This document shows positions 50,196-62,003 of a stretch of DNA of 64,000 bases, one piece after another. The stretch comes from Marasmius tenuissimus. Its lineage: Eukaryota; Basidiomycota; Agaricomycetes; Agaricales; Marasmiaceae. The first letter of the stretch is position 1. Each line of letters opens with the position of its first letter. The stretch is from assembly GCA_029532415.1 (NCBI GenBank), contig JAQOTA010000050.1, positions 3,100,001-3,164,000 of the forward strand, written 5' to 3'. The notes below the pieces were generated by a model, which worked only from the letters and a program-made list of their open reading frames with translations, did no database searches and was not told where the DNA came from. The position numbers were made by a program, and so were the translations under genes.

Positions 50196-51481
50196 CTAGT
50201 AGTAATGGAGGAACAATAGACTCATACTCGCACCAATGAGAAAAACTAGTATAAAAAGCCTACTGTCCTTCGTCCTCCTCTTGGCCTCCCTGAGCTGTTC
50301 GTTACCCTTCTCAACAGTGGACGTGGTCGCGATGGCATCCTCGTACAACTGCTCGCTCAATTCTGTTTGGGCCGTCAGATGTGTGATCAACTCGGCCTGC
50401 AATGCACTGATTTCCAGTAGCCGCGATTCAGCCTGCTGGACAGCTTCCAGCTTGTCCTGCACGTTTCGTAAGAGGTTCTCGTTCTCCATCTCGAATTGTT
50501 GGATCTGTGAAGACGACAACTCGAGGTCATCGTCATCCTCGTCTGATAGAACATCAAGATCTGAAAACGAAGGTTGACTCGTGTGGCCAGACATTGGAAC
50601 CGGGGCTCCAATAGTGGCCGCGATGATGCTAGTCGAAGCGTCTCCTAGCCAACTCCCGCTTCCAGTCCCGCTGCCAGGTTGCAAGTGCTTGTCACTGGGA
50701 TTGAAGTTCTGGGCTTCGAAGGTAGCCCCAGAACCCAGTGTTTTCGAACGTTCAAGCTGCCTTTTGACGCGTTCTTCCTGCATCTCCTTCTGGCTTTGAC
50801 TCGCTTCAGCAAGCCTACGGCTCAGATACCACGTTACGCTGGCGTGATGGGCCGCTACGGATTTGCTTGTCAAGGAAGCATCGTCCTGTCGCAGTCGCGC
50901 CGGCAGCAGACGTGCTAGGGGGTTGGTTTTACTAGCCAGGATTTCGACGCGTCCTGAGTCCAGGAGCGGCCAAGTCAGACATAAGAATGTCCCTCCGATG
51001 GGCGAGAGCAGAACATACGTTTCTCCAGTGCCTCCATCTCTTTCACTCTGTCCGCACACCGACTCAAAATGACCCGCGCTTGTAGATCAATCTCGTCTCG
51101 CTCCTGATTTGACAATTGCTTGATTTCTGCCCAAGACTTCGACCCACTACTCAAATCCAAAGTCCGGGACGTGGAACCAAAAGGAGTGGGCCGTGAATCG
51201 ACATTCAGGTATGGTTTACGAATGGCCGAAAGCATCCTGGTTAAATCTGTGATATGGTTGAGCTAGTTCCGTGTCAACGCAGGATTCAAGCGACGAGCTT
51301 CAAGAACTCTAGGTTAACTTACGATCTTGTAGGCCTCTGAAATATAGTTCTTTCCAAACTGAACGTCATCGTCATGTCCGGAGGAAGTTGCTCGCTGGCG
51401 TCGTGAATTGACACGGGGTCTATCACCCCTCTTCTCTTTGACTGCCTCGGTAAAGTCTTTTGTGCGGTCGCTGATGGCCAT
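50196..51481 (-). CDS. UFE1: ER Qa-SNARE, syntaxin 18/Ufe1
   Basis: t-SNARE for Golgi-to-ER retrograde fusion. The start MAISDRTKDFTEAVKEKRGD is the syntaxin-18 N-terminus. It continues FGKNYISEAYKI, then SAIRKPYLNVDSRPTPFGST, SWAEIKQLSNQERDEIDLQA and RDVILSRCADRVKEMEALEK-like ARVILSRCADRVKEMEALEK. A disordered linker precedes the SNARE motif (QIQQFEMENENLLRNVQDKL, QQAESRLLEISALQAELITH, LTAQTELSEQLYEDAIATTS). The C-terminal anchor is RLFILVFLIGASMSLLFLHY. The segment VAAHHASVTWYLSRRLAEAS matches the family's middle helix. All elements are present. Confidence 0.9.
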
Positions 51482-51906
51482 AGAGAGCGAGGAAGGAGGG
51501 GTGACGAGAGTCGTACTTGGGCTCGAAGTTCTGCGGTTGGCCTGGCAGACGTGATGGACGTGCGCTTCGGCCACGTGGCCTTCTGGAGGCATTTAAAAGC
51601 GCGCATGCCGCCACGTTTCTTCTTTTTTTGTTATCTTCCACGACATTCAAGGTTGGGTTGGGTGCTAGTGTACGCTGTACAAAGATCCTCACGACCCAGT
51701 CAGCTCGTGGACAGATGGAACTTTTGGGCCTTGTTTGAGGCAGACTGCTCAATTGGTCGCTTTCTGTCATAGTTTGAGTCCAACACTTTTTTTAATCTCT
51801 ACAGCATTTTCGTGTATCGACCATGTCTATCCACGTATCAGATATAACCCGAATACAAGCACCGAGTTGATATGCGATGAATGGACGTAGCAGCTAACCT
51901 AAAGAA
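51482..51906. other. intergenic, UFE1 promoter side
   Basis: 425 bases. A minus-strand frame (51423-51770) crosses the UFE1 start region but has no family similarity. I take the interval as the UFE1 promoter and the F-box gene 3' UTR. Confidence 0.4.
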
Positions 51907-53577
51907 TCAGACCTCGTTGTTGTTGAATGGTTTCCATGTTTCGCAAATAAATCCTTCGGCGATATCGTTCATTATTGCAGCACCCCACAGTTTCTGAATC
52001 CAAAGGTAGCATTCAGATTCAGTGGTCAGATTCACTAGGCTGTTACTTGAGATTTTGCACTCACTGCAGTAATCGTCTACGTCGTTCATCATGATACGAC
52101 AGACCACGAGTCGCGACAGCTCCAAGACATGACGCTCTCCAACGAAGGCACAGTTGATCAACGTGATGGTATTAATTGCTTCGAGTCGGGCACCGAGCCC
52201 TTCTATCATACGTCCACGTACCAAACGAACCAAAGCAGAACCTGTAATCTGCCCACACCACCGGAGATCTAACGTCCTCAGACGGGGACAGAGTGCCTCG
52301 GGCCCGTGCAAAGAATTTAGGACCGCGTCCGGGATATCACTCTCGTGAAGCCGGATGACTTCCAATGTGGGTAGCAAAGAGAAGCACGATATGAACCGAT
52401 CCCTCGAGAGGTCGAGGTCACGTAGTTCTAAGAGTTCCAGTGGCGGAGACGTAGAGGAGATGAATTCAAAAATATCCCTTCCAAAGGACTCCACTGCAAA
52501 CCCCGAGGATTCTAAGGAGGACCTCAGGTGCAATCTAAGGAGCGAGGGGGTCCGAAGGTAAGGGAGGACCCCGAAAAGGTCCGCCTTTCCAACAATAGTG
52601 AGAACGTTCAGGTCAGGAAGAATGACGGTCCTCTGAACGTCAACGTCTAACATAAACCTTGGTTGAGAGCCCCTCGGAATCATAATGACCAGAGTACGAA
52701 GAAGGGGTGCTTGTTCGAGAATGTCTAGCAAGACATTGATTGACAGAGTTGCGGAGATAGTATGGGATGGTAGGTTTAAGGATAGATTGGTCAATGAAGA
52801 GGGGAGAGGGGTTGGAGATGACAGAACATTTCTGGTGATATTGATAGTTTGGAGCTGTGATGCCCCCTGAAGACTCGCCGATAGACTAACCAGTTGAGCG
52901 GACTGGTCAACTCGTCTTCCGTCCTCGAGCGTGTCAAAGTCCTCGAGAATCGCTACGCCCGCCACACGAAGCTGAGGGAAGAGAGCGGTACTGCAGTAGT
53001 TGAGGATCGTGTTGGCATCGTGAAGCCAGTGAGAGACTACTTTCAGAGTCTTCCATCGTTTCGAATGCTGAAGCAGAAGGTCGAGAACAGCTGGAATGAC
53101 ATGAGGTGAGGATGCGTCCCTCTCGAAGTCGAGGGTTACGTGCAAAGGGACATTCTCCGATCGCCGAAGCCAAAACAGTGTACGACCACAAGGGTCCCTT
53201 CTGTTGACTTCGACATATATATGCGACCACACCGAGGGCGTTCTGGCAGCTGACCTCCATTGCGTACAGACGTGGGAGGCTGTCAATGGGAAACGAGTCC
53301 AACCATCCTGTACACAACACTCGAAAATCGATGCGAGGATCTCTTGGGGTAATCTCCGTGCCAGTGTGATAGTGCTGCGGTATATCCTGATCTTGTCCTG
53401 GTGATTTGTTTGTTTGAAGCGCAGACGTCGTATTTCTTGCATCAAACCTTCAATTTCAACGTCTATCGCCGCAATTGCCCCTTCCTCCTGCTGGATTGCT
53501 TCATTGACACGATTGACACGGGCAAGTTCTTCATTGGGATAGTGTGCGGAAAACGCCTGGATGATGTCCATAGTCAT
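51907..53577 (-). CDS. F-box protein with LRR-like C-terminal region
   Basis: Intronless gene of the large agaricomycete F-box class; likely substrate adaptor of an SCF ubiquitin ligase. The first ATG in frame gives MTMDIIQAFSAHYPNEELAR (53577). A coiled coil (EEGAIAAIDVEIEGLMQEIR, RLRFKQTNHQDKIRIYRS) is followed by the F-box TLARRLPQEILASIFECCVQ ... ASHVCTQWRSAARTPSVWSH. The rest has irregular leucine-rich repeats (SLSASLQGASQLQTINI, TNLSLNLPSHTISATL, LLELRDLDLSRDRFISCF, RLRTLDLRWCGQITGSALVR). The substrate is unknown. Such genes are often lineage-expanded and variable. Confidence 0.85.
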   Translation of the reverse strand: MTMDIIQAFSAHYPNEELARVNRVNEAIQQEEGAIAAIDVEIEGLMQEIRRLRFKQTNHQDKIRIYRSTITLARRLPQEILASIFECCVQDGWTRFPLTASHVCTQWRSAARTPSVWSHIYVEVNRRDPCGRTLFWLRRSENVPLHVTLDFERDASSPHVIPAVLDLLLQHSKRWKTLKVVSHWLHDANTILNYCSTALFPQLRVAGVAILEDFDTLEDGRRVDQSAQLVSLSASLQGASQLQTINITRNVLSSPTPLPSSLTNLSLNLPSHTISATLSINVLLDILEQAPLLRTLVIMIPRGSQPRFMLDVDVQRTVILPDLNVLTIVGKADLFGVLPYLRTPSLLRLHLRSSLESSGFAVESFGRDIFEFISSTSPPLELLELRDLDLSRDRFISCFSLLPTLEVIRLHESDIPDAVLNSLHGPEALCPRLRTLDLRWCGQITGSALVRLVRGRMIEGLGARLEAINTITLINCAFVGERHVLELSRLVVCRIMMNDVDDYCSECKISSNSLVNLTTESECYLWIQKLWGAAIMNDIAEGFICETWKPFNNNEV

Positions 53578-53601
53578 GCTGTGAGGTTCCAATAAGCACA
53601 A

Positions 53602-54014
53602 GTGTCAATGTTCATCATACACACCGATACCGACAAAGGAGGTGGGAGTCTGGGACACGTCTAACGGTCTAGGGATTGTAACAGTAGATGGTGGTTGAGG
53701 TCAAGGGGCTTCCCGCTGCCGGCCCCCGGCCCGCCGCCGGGGGTTGTGATTTTCCCTGCACTGGTCCGCGTCGTCTTACTCCCTTCACTCTTACAACGAG
53801 GTCGAACATAAATTCGGTAGGACATCATAGCAGGTGCGTGGTACTACGTATCATTTCTAGTGATGACTCAGAGTGGAAGCACGACCAACCTGTCCTCCAC
53901 GAGTTCTGGGTTGTGACGATGACCCGAATGTTCGAGATACTGCTGAAGATTCCTTCTCAATTCATACTGTTTTGAACGCGTTCTAACTTGATTTGTTTGT
54001 ATCACAGTCCTACC
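53602..54014. other. divergent promoter region, F-box and SSU72
   Basis: About 410 bases including a GC-rich palindromic patch at about 53711-53745 (CCCGCTGCCGGCCCCCGGCC region). A short open frame at 53688-53975 is not supported by similarity. Confidence 0.4.
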
Positions 54015-55084
54015 ATGGATCCCAGAAAAGCTCGTGACCCCCGTCTGAGCCGTGCAGACCCCCGTTTACAACGTCTTCAATCTGAAGCAACGCCCACACC
54101 GCCTCCCCAAGGATCTTCGCAAATACAGCCAGCAGGTCAAGATGATCTCACCCACCCGTTAGGCCCGCCGCAATCTCCTTTGGCTACCACTCGGTTAGAT
54201 GAGAAAGATTTGCCGGGAGGCGAGGCTGAGCCTTTCAAACTTCGCCCGCTATTTTGTGTCGTATGTGCAAGTAATCAGGTAAGTGAAGACACCGTGAAAC
54301 CCTTGATATGTATCTAATGGCTCCCCAGAACAGATCTATGGAGGGTCATAATGTCCTGTCGTAAGGGACTTTGTTTCTATCGCGATTCAGACCCCAGCCT
54401 CAACTACTTGTGAAGGAAAGCTGGATTTCGTGTGGTTTCCTCCGGGACAGGGACGGCTGTACGATTACCAGGACCCTCAATAGACAAACCAAATATCTAT
54501 ACGTTCGGGACGCCATACAATACCATATACGAGGAGCTGCTGTCCAAGGATCAACGATTGTGAGTATGTTCCCTTGCTTTTTTCCTCGGGCAGCGAGCTG
54601 ATCTGGAATAGATATACGGCAAACGGACTCCTTCAGATGCTTGATCGGAACAGAAGACTGAAAACCGCTCCAGAGCGATGGCAGGACAGCAAAACAGTTG
54701 CAGATGTAGTCATAACGTGTGAAGAGAGATGCTTTGACATCGTATGCGATGGTAAGTTTTTCCGTATACCCGTTCTGCCCGTGCTCATTTCGACCTCCAA
54801 CAATCTAGATCTACTGAACAGAGGAGGGGAGTTTAATCGCCCAGTCCACATAATAAACGTAGAAATCAAGGACAATCATGAAGAGGCTTTGATTGCTGGG
54901 AGGGCCATTCTTGACCTTGCCATTGCGGTAAGGCCATCATGCGCTGGACGTCCATCCGTTTAGGTTACTTATACGTCAATAGATTGAAGCATCACAGGAC
55001 ATTGACGAAGACATCGCGGGAATCCTGGAGGCTCAACAGCAAAAACACCCTCATAGCCTTTTACACGCTGTGGGATTTTATTGA
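54015..55084 (+). CDS. SSU72: RNA polymerase II CTD phosphatase Ssu72
   Basis: Phosphatase for CTD Ser5/Ser7 in the cleavage and polyadenylation factor. The catalytic loop [18 protein letters not shown] is a C-x5-R-S signature, and it is interrupted by an intron after Q. The protein continues [105 protein letters not shown] and [20 protein letters not shown], ending LLHAVGFY. It has an N-terminal extension of about 80 residues that starts with repeated DPR units ([20 protein letters not shown]) and is Pro-rich. The catalytic domain is complete. Confidence 0.94.
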
Positions 55085-55363
55085 CGTTGTGTCAAGTTAC
55101 GGGACCGTCCCAACGTATTATGTGTATTATTTTGTATCTGTAGCGTAGTAACTTGTGTTATTGGGACCAATGCTGAATATTGAGTGTACAGAGACCAAGC
55201 GCTCGAAATGGCGCTGGCGCTTCGATAACAACAAATTCAAACAATCGACGCGCGTCGCGCCTCGTCAGGCTGCAGCCCCACTTTCACAGTGCCTTCAACC
55301 TCCCTCACGTTCTATCGAAATACATCTCAAGAGTGTCTCTGTTAGACTCAAGCTGCTGAAATA

Positions 55364-56328
55364 ATGGCTAATACAGGAGGTGGTGCCTACAGGTGCGTGC
55401 TTTGTTTACTTGGGCAACTCTGTATCTCACAAGGCATCTAGTTACTCTCTTACTGTCTTCTCTCCAAGCGGAAAGCTTGTGCAAATCGAACATGCTCTTG
55501 CAGCTGTATCGCAAGGAACAACAAGTCTCGGGATAAAAGGTGCCCCATACGCCGTCAGAAACGACATTCGATGCTCACTGATCTATTCAGCATCAAACGG
55601 AATTGTCATTGCAACTGAGAAGAAATCCTCGTCGATATTGATCGATGATTCGATGCTGGAGAAAGTGGCCGTCGTCTGCCCGAATATCGGGATCGTCTAC
55701 TCTGGCATGGGACCCGACTTTCGTGTACTGATTACGAGGGCACGCAAGAGTGCACAGGCGTACTGGAAGATGTACGGTGAATATCCTCCGACACGAGTCC
55801 TCACTCAAGAGATTGCAAACGTCATGCAACAAGCTACTCAATCTGGGTAGGCTATCCATCAGCAGCTGCGGTATCTATGCTCACTAATTTTGTAGTGGCG
55901 TGCGCCCGTATGGCGTTTCGCTGTTGGTGGCTGGCTGGGACATCACTCGTGGACAGCAGCTATTCCAGGTCGATCCATCTGGATCTTTCTGGGCCTGGAA
56001 AGCGAGCGCTATCGGAAAGAACATGGTCAATGCGAAGACATTTTTGGAGAAGAGGTGAGGAAGCCACACATTTCGATCGTTCATAACTCACACCCTCCAC
56101 AGATATAACGATGACATTAGCTTGGAAGACGCGATACATACGGCTTTGCTCACATTGAAAGAGGGGTTCGAGGGTCAAATGACAGAGAAGACCATCGAAA
56201 TCGGTGTTATAAGCGTTCCGACCGCTGCAGAGCTGGAAGAGGCACCAATGTCAGCGGCGATAGGACGACCCAAACCGACCTTCCGAAAGTTGACGGAGGA
56301 AGAGATACGAGACTACCTAGCTCTGTAG
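55364..56328 (+). CDS. PRE8: 20S proteasome subunit alpha type-2
   Basis: Alpha-ring subunit of the 20S core. [29 protein letters not shown] is the alpha signature (YDRxLTxFSPxGxLxQVEYA-like, here [18 protein letters not shown], which points to alpha2). It continues [81 protein letters not shown] and [20 protein letters not shown]. The C-terminus [16 protein letters not shown] carries the acidic tail typical of alpha2. Four to five exons, complete. Confidence 0.95.
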
Positions 56329-57992
56329 GGGTGGGTAAATAGTCAAAGGACTTGTTTTATGGTGGCGCTAGTGAGTTCCCTAAACGTTGTCCGAAATATC
56401 ATTCTGTCACATTGCGAAGAAAGCGTACGACCTACCCCCACGTAAGATTATTGATTGATGGCTTTAATCAATATATGCTGCTGTATCGGCGCCCATTCTC
56501 GCTCATGGGCCATACTGCGGTGGGTAAAGTGGGTGGCAACTTGCAAGCACCGGGGGGACGTGTTCATATCGCACACGCCAGGCCCAGCGGCCGCGTTGTA
56601 CCCTTGGACATCGTTCTCGACCGTCTAGACACCGGGGGTGACATAGCTTTTGAGCGGAACGCGCCCTCCGAACTTCAAGTCATTTCCTGCGATCCTAATG
56701 CCTTCCTAAGTGAGCCTGGTAAAATACGGGGAGTTTTGCCAATGAAACCCAGGTAACTCCGTGACACTGCGACATGCGGTCGGTATCTCCGCCCGAGCTC
56801 CGGCATCTTGGCTCGCTTGGGTTCTACACAGGAAGTCAGGTTCAGTCTGGGTCTAGTGAGTTGATATTAATATGATGCAGTAGGGCACAGTTAACCAAGA
56901 ATGCTCGGGGTTCATAATATACCTTCACCATCAAACGCTATAGTTTCCTGAAGAGAAAATGGACGAATATCACTATAATTGTAGCCAGTCACGAGTCACG
57001 ACATTGAGGACAAAGCGACGACGGTCTGACTCCTGAAATAACGAGATTCTCACGGTTCATGTTTCTCGTTTACCCCTTCCTGCTTACCTCCTTCGCGAGG
57101 TTCAAGCGAGGTTCCGATGCTCGTACCAAGCTCGTAACCCGGCTTTCGCTGCTACACATCCAATGCATGGACCGAGGATGGCTGCAACAGCCATATGGGT
57201 GGCCTGCGTCCGTTCCTCTCTCAACTCCCACGATTCGTTTCAACTGGCTAAACTTATCTTCGGAGCTCGGTGTACTCACTTGCTGGCGACTGGTTCCTTC
57301 CGCGCGCTGAGGTACTACATCGGCTGCTCCTTGCATCAAAAGTTCATCAAGCTGTCCGACTCAAGTTGAACTGATTCATGATGTCGTTACGACCTCTTTT
57401 CACAGACGTACAGCGGGGCCAGTCTCGCTGGACTTTGGACGCGCTCTATTCCATCAATCATGGCTCACAGCATACGGACATTGATTGAGGCCTCCTGTGT
57501 TGGCCAAGAGTCTTTTATGTAAGTGCACTAGGTTTTCTAATTGGTTCATTCTGACGGATTGGGTCTCTGGTAGTAATCAGCTCAGCCAGATATGAACCGG
57601 AATCTGGTGAATGCCTGGGAATCGGTAATACAATCCTACGGTCCAAGCCGGCGGATTCCCACCTCGTCCTCCTGATCGCGTGTCGGATTTTAAGGTGATC
57701 TCTGTGTAAGTGTGGAAGAGTAATCAACGGTTGCAATCTGTAAGATATCATCAAACGCTGACCAAAGATGTATTGTCCCCTCGCCCTGAAACCACCTGAA
57801 TGTAGTCGCCAGTCATTAGCCATCTCACTGAAGGCTGTTCTTCTTACACGTGCAATACTAGATCTCGATTCGTGGTGCGTAATTTCCTCGTCCCAGATGC
57901 AGTCGATATTTTAAACACCTATATCTGAGTCCGTGTCTCCCATATAAAGCGCGCTTACTCTCCCTCCGTAACCTATTACTCCTCCACCCTTC
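56329..57992. other. 1.66-kb gene-free stretch
   Basis: No recognised gene. The longest frame (56352-56756, 134 codons) starts just past the proteasome stop and has no similarity I know. Frames at 57059-57369 and 57515-57823 overlap on opposite strands without splice support. The last about 150 bases are CT-rich with a TATAAA-like ATATAAAGC at about 57941, probably the promoter of the Zn(II)2Cys6 gene. Confidence 0.45.
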
Positions 57993-58782
57993 ATGTCCAA
58001 CACTATCTCCCTAGACTCAACCGCTCTGGCAACGAGGCGTAGAAGAGCGCCGATGGCCTGTAGAAATTGTAGGAAGCGGAAAATCAAGGTACGCTACCAA
58101 TATCTACATCGACTCCTCCCCGCCGACTCAAGTTTATAAGTGCGTCACGAATGAGGACCCTCCACACAACCCATGCGAGCGTTGCACGAGAAAGGGCCTC
58201 CATTGCGAATACGTCGCGGTCGGCGATGAGACTCCCCCTTCAAGTCCGAACGCCCCATCACACTCTTCGCCACACTCAATACCTGTGAGTTGCCTGTCGC
58301 ATCGCTGTCATCCGCTCACCTCTGAGTGTTTCACGTTCATACAGCGCGATTATACTTACTACCCACTACAGCATCCTCAGGCCACCTCATTAAATTCCAC
58401 ATTGCAGGGCAATGGTGTTCCAGGAGTACCGCGGTCGCTGAACCCAAGTAATACAGGATATGGAGGATCCCCGCCATATTCCAATAGCTCAGGACAATAT
58501 CCATATGGCATGATACAATCTCAGAACCAGAATCAGAGCTGGTCCCAGCAGTACGGCGCGTCTTTACATTTGCAGTCGCCGTACACTGGGTACTCTGCCT
58601 CGTCTCAACACCCACAAGGGTCCTTGGCTGGCCAAAACTACCAGCCCGTTATGTACGGGCACGATCAGCGGTATGCAAAATCTATTCGCTCCTCTCCCTT
58701 GTCTCATAAGAATCTCTACCACAGATCGTTCAGCTGTATGTGCAACGGACCGTGTGTATGCGGTCTCCGGGTTCATGGATGA
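57993..58782 (+). CDS. small Zn(II)2Cys6 protein with C-terminal Cys cluster
   Basis: Putative DNA-binding regulator. The start MSNTISLDSTALATRRRRAP is followed by the zinc cluster MACRNCRKRKIK|CVTNEDPPHNPCERCTRKGL and HCEYVAVGDE, giving six cysteines in order with one intron inside. The middle is Gln/Ser/Tyr/Pro-rich (QSQNQNQSWSQQYGASLHLQ) and lacks the large MHR domain. The last exon (acceptor ccacag) gives SFSCMCNGPCVCGLRVHG, a short Cys-rich tail seen repeatedly in agaric proteins of this type. At about 200 residues it is small for a fungal zinc-cluster factor but appears complete. Confidence 0.83.
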
Positions 58783-59349
58783 TTCCTTAGGTGGATGTGA
58801 CTACCCACGTTCCAATGGTTCCAATCTACCTCTACCCTACCACATTTTTCTATTCGCGACGTCTCATAGACGACATATACAATTTATGTAATTCATCCAC
58901 ATCCGTTTCTTGACTCGTACCTCATGTTTGGGCGATTAACGGCCAGGCGCACTGTATCCTTACAATCCCCGTATAATAGAGTATCGACGGCGTATCCTGA
59001 TGTATTATTGTTACAGCAAGGAGAAATGGAGTTGACAGATAATGATGGTCCACTACGCATCTAACCTATCTCCCCGCGGCGCTCCGACTCTGGCTAAACA
59101 CAAGGCTGAACCGCTCACGCTCTCGCTATGCACTCTGTCCTATCAACTTTCGTCGAAACTCGGTTACAGGTTTAGCAGGCTGCTTGATGGTTACGCATCA
59201 TGTACACCACTCGATCCTCCTCTCCGTTCCGTGCAGAACCGTATACATTTCGATACAAAATCACGCACAATATCATACATACAAATATACCTTCCTGGTT
59301 CACCCCGACATCAGCGCATTTTACCGCCTTCAGCAATTCGGCACCTGAA
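58783..59349. other. convergent intergenic region
   Basis: 567 bases between the Zn(II)2Cys6 and aldehyde dehydrogenase 3' ends. An open frame at 59042-59353 runs through but has no similarity. No gene supported. Confidence 0.4.
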
Positions 59350-62003
59350 TTAAAAGGGCCACTCCAATTTCTCACCGAAGTTCCAGTGCACGGCTTTAAC
59401 GGATGTGTACTCCTCAAGTGCGTAGCTGCCAAGTTCACGACCTATACAAAAGGGAAACAAGGCCGGGACGGTGAGAAGGTCTTGTCGCGATTGTTTAATG
59501 CGGATGATCTCTGCGCCTACCGATGCCTGACTGCTTCTTGCCCCCAAATGGAACATTGTTCGCAAGAATGTTATATTGATTTACCCATACCTGCCGTAGT
59601 CAAACAAAACGAGTCAAGGACGCGTTGTTGTTGACTCGGTGAAAAAGGCCTTACCGTTCCTGCCTCGAGTTTCGACGACACTCTCATGCACTGGCTTGCA
59701 TCAGCTGTATAGTGCAGGCCCCAAATCAGTGACTTGCCCAAGGAAGTCTAGCATTGTTGACTTACTAGAATGCAACCCCGCGCCCAGACCGTATGTGGTA
59801 GCATTGGCCAAGGAACTTTTGAAATGGTTCAGGAGAGGTGAACAAATAAGGTTATAACGAAAGACCGAACTCACCACCCCTCTTCTTCTGTTTTGAATGA
59901 CGCGACGCAAAGCACGGGTCCGAAAATCTGCAAGTCACAACGTTCCCGCATCAGGACCCATTTCTTCCTGATTGTGGACCTATCTACCTCTTCCTTGACC
60001 TACAATTGATAACAACAGCAACGGCAAACGTCAAGCGCTTATATAGGGTTGGCAGTTGTGAATTCACTTACAATCTTCATCTCTGGTCGGACGTCCGCAA
60101 AAACTAGACAACGAGTAAGTTCATGGTGCTGACTTTGAGAATGATCCCGACGAACTTGTAGGATCGACATAGAAGCCCTTCGTCTTGCGTTTTTCGCCGC
60201 CCAAGATGATTTTGGCGCCCTCAGATTTACCAGACTCGATGTATCCCCAGACCCGGTCGTATTGGACCTTGGAGACCTTATGAAATATCCGCAGTGAGAT
60301 GATGAACACAGTCATTTCGATCGGTCGAGAATCATGAGATTTCTTACCACCGGACCACCGGTCGACTTCTCGTCGAACCCGTCACCGATGACAGTCGCCT
60401 TGACCTTGTCGACCAAGATCTGAAGGAACTTGTCGTAGATTGATTCTTGAACGTACAACCGAGACCCGGCCGTGCAATCTTGCCCGGTGTTGTAGCATAT
60501 GCCCAAGGCCGCCCAACTGGCAGCTATAGCGAGAATCCGAGTCGGTATCAATACGTTTAGCATTTACGTTCAAGTTCCAAAAATGAAGACGGACAAAAAA
60601 AGAAGTGGTTACGAACCTTGGTCCAATTCTGCAGATTCAAAAATGAGTTGAGGAGACTTTCCTCCGAGTTCCAGAGAAACCTGTAAAGGACTTGGTCAAA
60701 AATGCTGACTGGACTGAGGCAACAGGTGTGAATTTTACCTTCTTGAGATTAGATTTTGCAGCGGCCTCCATAATCTTCCGACCGGTGAGGGTGGAGCCTG
60801 TGAATGCAACCTTGTCCACATCAAGATGAGATGCGATTGCAGCGCCGCCAACATTTCCTAGAGATGGGACGGTGTTCAAAACACCAGCGGGAAAACCGGC
60901 CTCCTTGACCAACTCGCTCAATTTCTGCGTGCATCATGCTCAACCGGAGAATAAAAAAAGCCGACAGTACCGGGGAAGACTCACTAAGGCGCTGAGAGGT
61001 GTATTTTCGGATGGCTTCATAACAATGGTGCAACCAACAGCGAGAGCCGGTGCGACCTTCCAGGCCCTAAATGGACATGGCAAATGAGGGTAGCAGGCGC
61101 TCAAGGGCTTTGCAATCAACATACCACATGTTGATAGGATAATTCCAAGGAATGCTACGATTCTTCGAAGTCAGTTGAATCCGTCAATAATGCCAACTCA
61201 AGAAGACAAACATTTGTCCACAGACACCGATGGGTTCATGACGAGTAAAGGCGAACTTGGTTTGGTTGTCGACTTCGATGGCCTCCATTTTGGATGCTTA
61301 GATCTCTCTCGGGAACGGGTGGGAAAAGTACTGTACCTGGCCAGTTATCTTTAGGGTGTTCGGAGTGTGAGTCCAAAGAATGATCACTTCCGGAAAAGGC
61401 TCGCGATCTGACCTTGTCTGCCCACCCAGCGTAGTACCGAAGACATTGTATGGTGTCTCCAATGTCGAAATCTCTGTAAAGACGGCCATTCGGTGACCCT
61501 GAGCAGGCATTGATGGGGGTTGGTTACCTGGCAACCTTAACAGGTTTTCCGTTATTGAGAGTCTCAAGCTCTGCAAGATCTTGAGCGTCTCTTTCGATGA
61601 GGTCGGCCAGCTTATTGATCAGCTTGGATCGTTCGAAACCATTTACATTCTTTCCCCACGTCGTATTGAAAGCAGTACGGGCAGCTTCTACTGCTTTGTC
61701 GATGTCCTTGCAAGAAGCTTCCCATGAACGATTGAATCAACATTCAGGTCAGACAAGCCATTCCAAACGGGAAACGAATTACCGGCTACGACTTCACAGA
61801 TAAGTTCCTCGGTCGCGGGGTTGTAACACCTAGTGCAACAATGATCGCTTGGTGATTGTTAATGACGTCTGTTTTTATCGTACTGACGGGATAGTTTCTT
61901 TGGAGTCGACCGATGAAACGAACTCGTTGTTGATGAAGAGACCGGTAGGCACTGAAATTGTTTTGTTGAGAGTTGGGATCTTAATGTCTGCGATGGGAGC
62001 CAT
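59350..62003 (-). CDS. NAD(P)+-dependent aldehyde dehydrogenase
   Basis: ALDH superfamily oxidoreductase. The start [20 protein letters not shown] (62003) leads to [18 protein letters not shown], then [108 protein letters not shown] (catalytic Glu) and [18 protein letters not shown] (catalytic Cys). The 3' half is broken into very short exons: [37 protein letters not shown], then [36 protein letters not shown] and [21 protein letters not shown], ending [10 protein letters not shown] at 59350. The full family length is recovered. The substrate cannot be told; the sequence resembles retinal/acetaldehyde-type fungal ALDHs. Confidence 0.9.

Noticed and set aside
51423..51770. 115-codon minus-strand frame upstream of UFE1
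   Set aside because: Overlaps the UFE1 first exon in another frame and has no similarity; better read as promoter.
53711..53745. GC-rich palindromic patch as a structured RNA or terminator
   Set aside because: Short, low-complexity and in a promoter interval; no conserved fold can be argued.
56352..56756. 134-codon frame after the proteasome gene
   Set aside because: No similarity, no splice or promoter support.
59200..59634. 144-codon plus-strand frame
   Set aside because: Lies antisense to the last exons of the aldehyde dehydrogenase, whose protein motifs are unambiguous.
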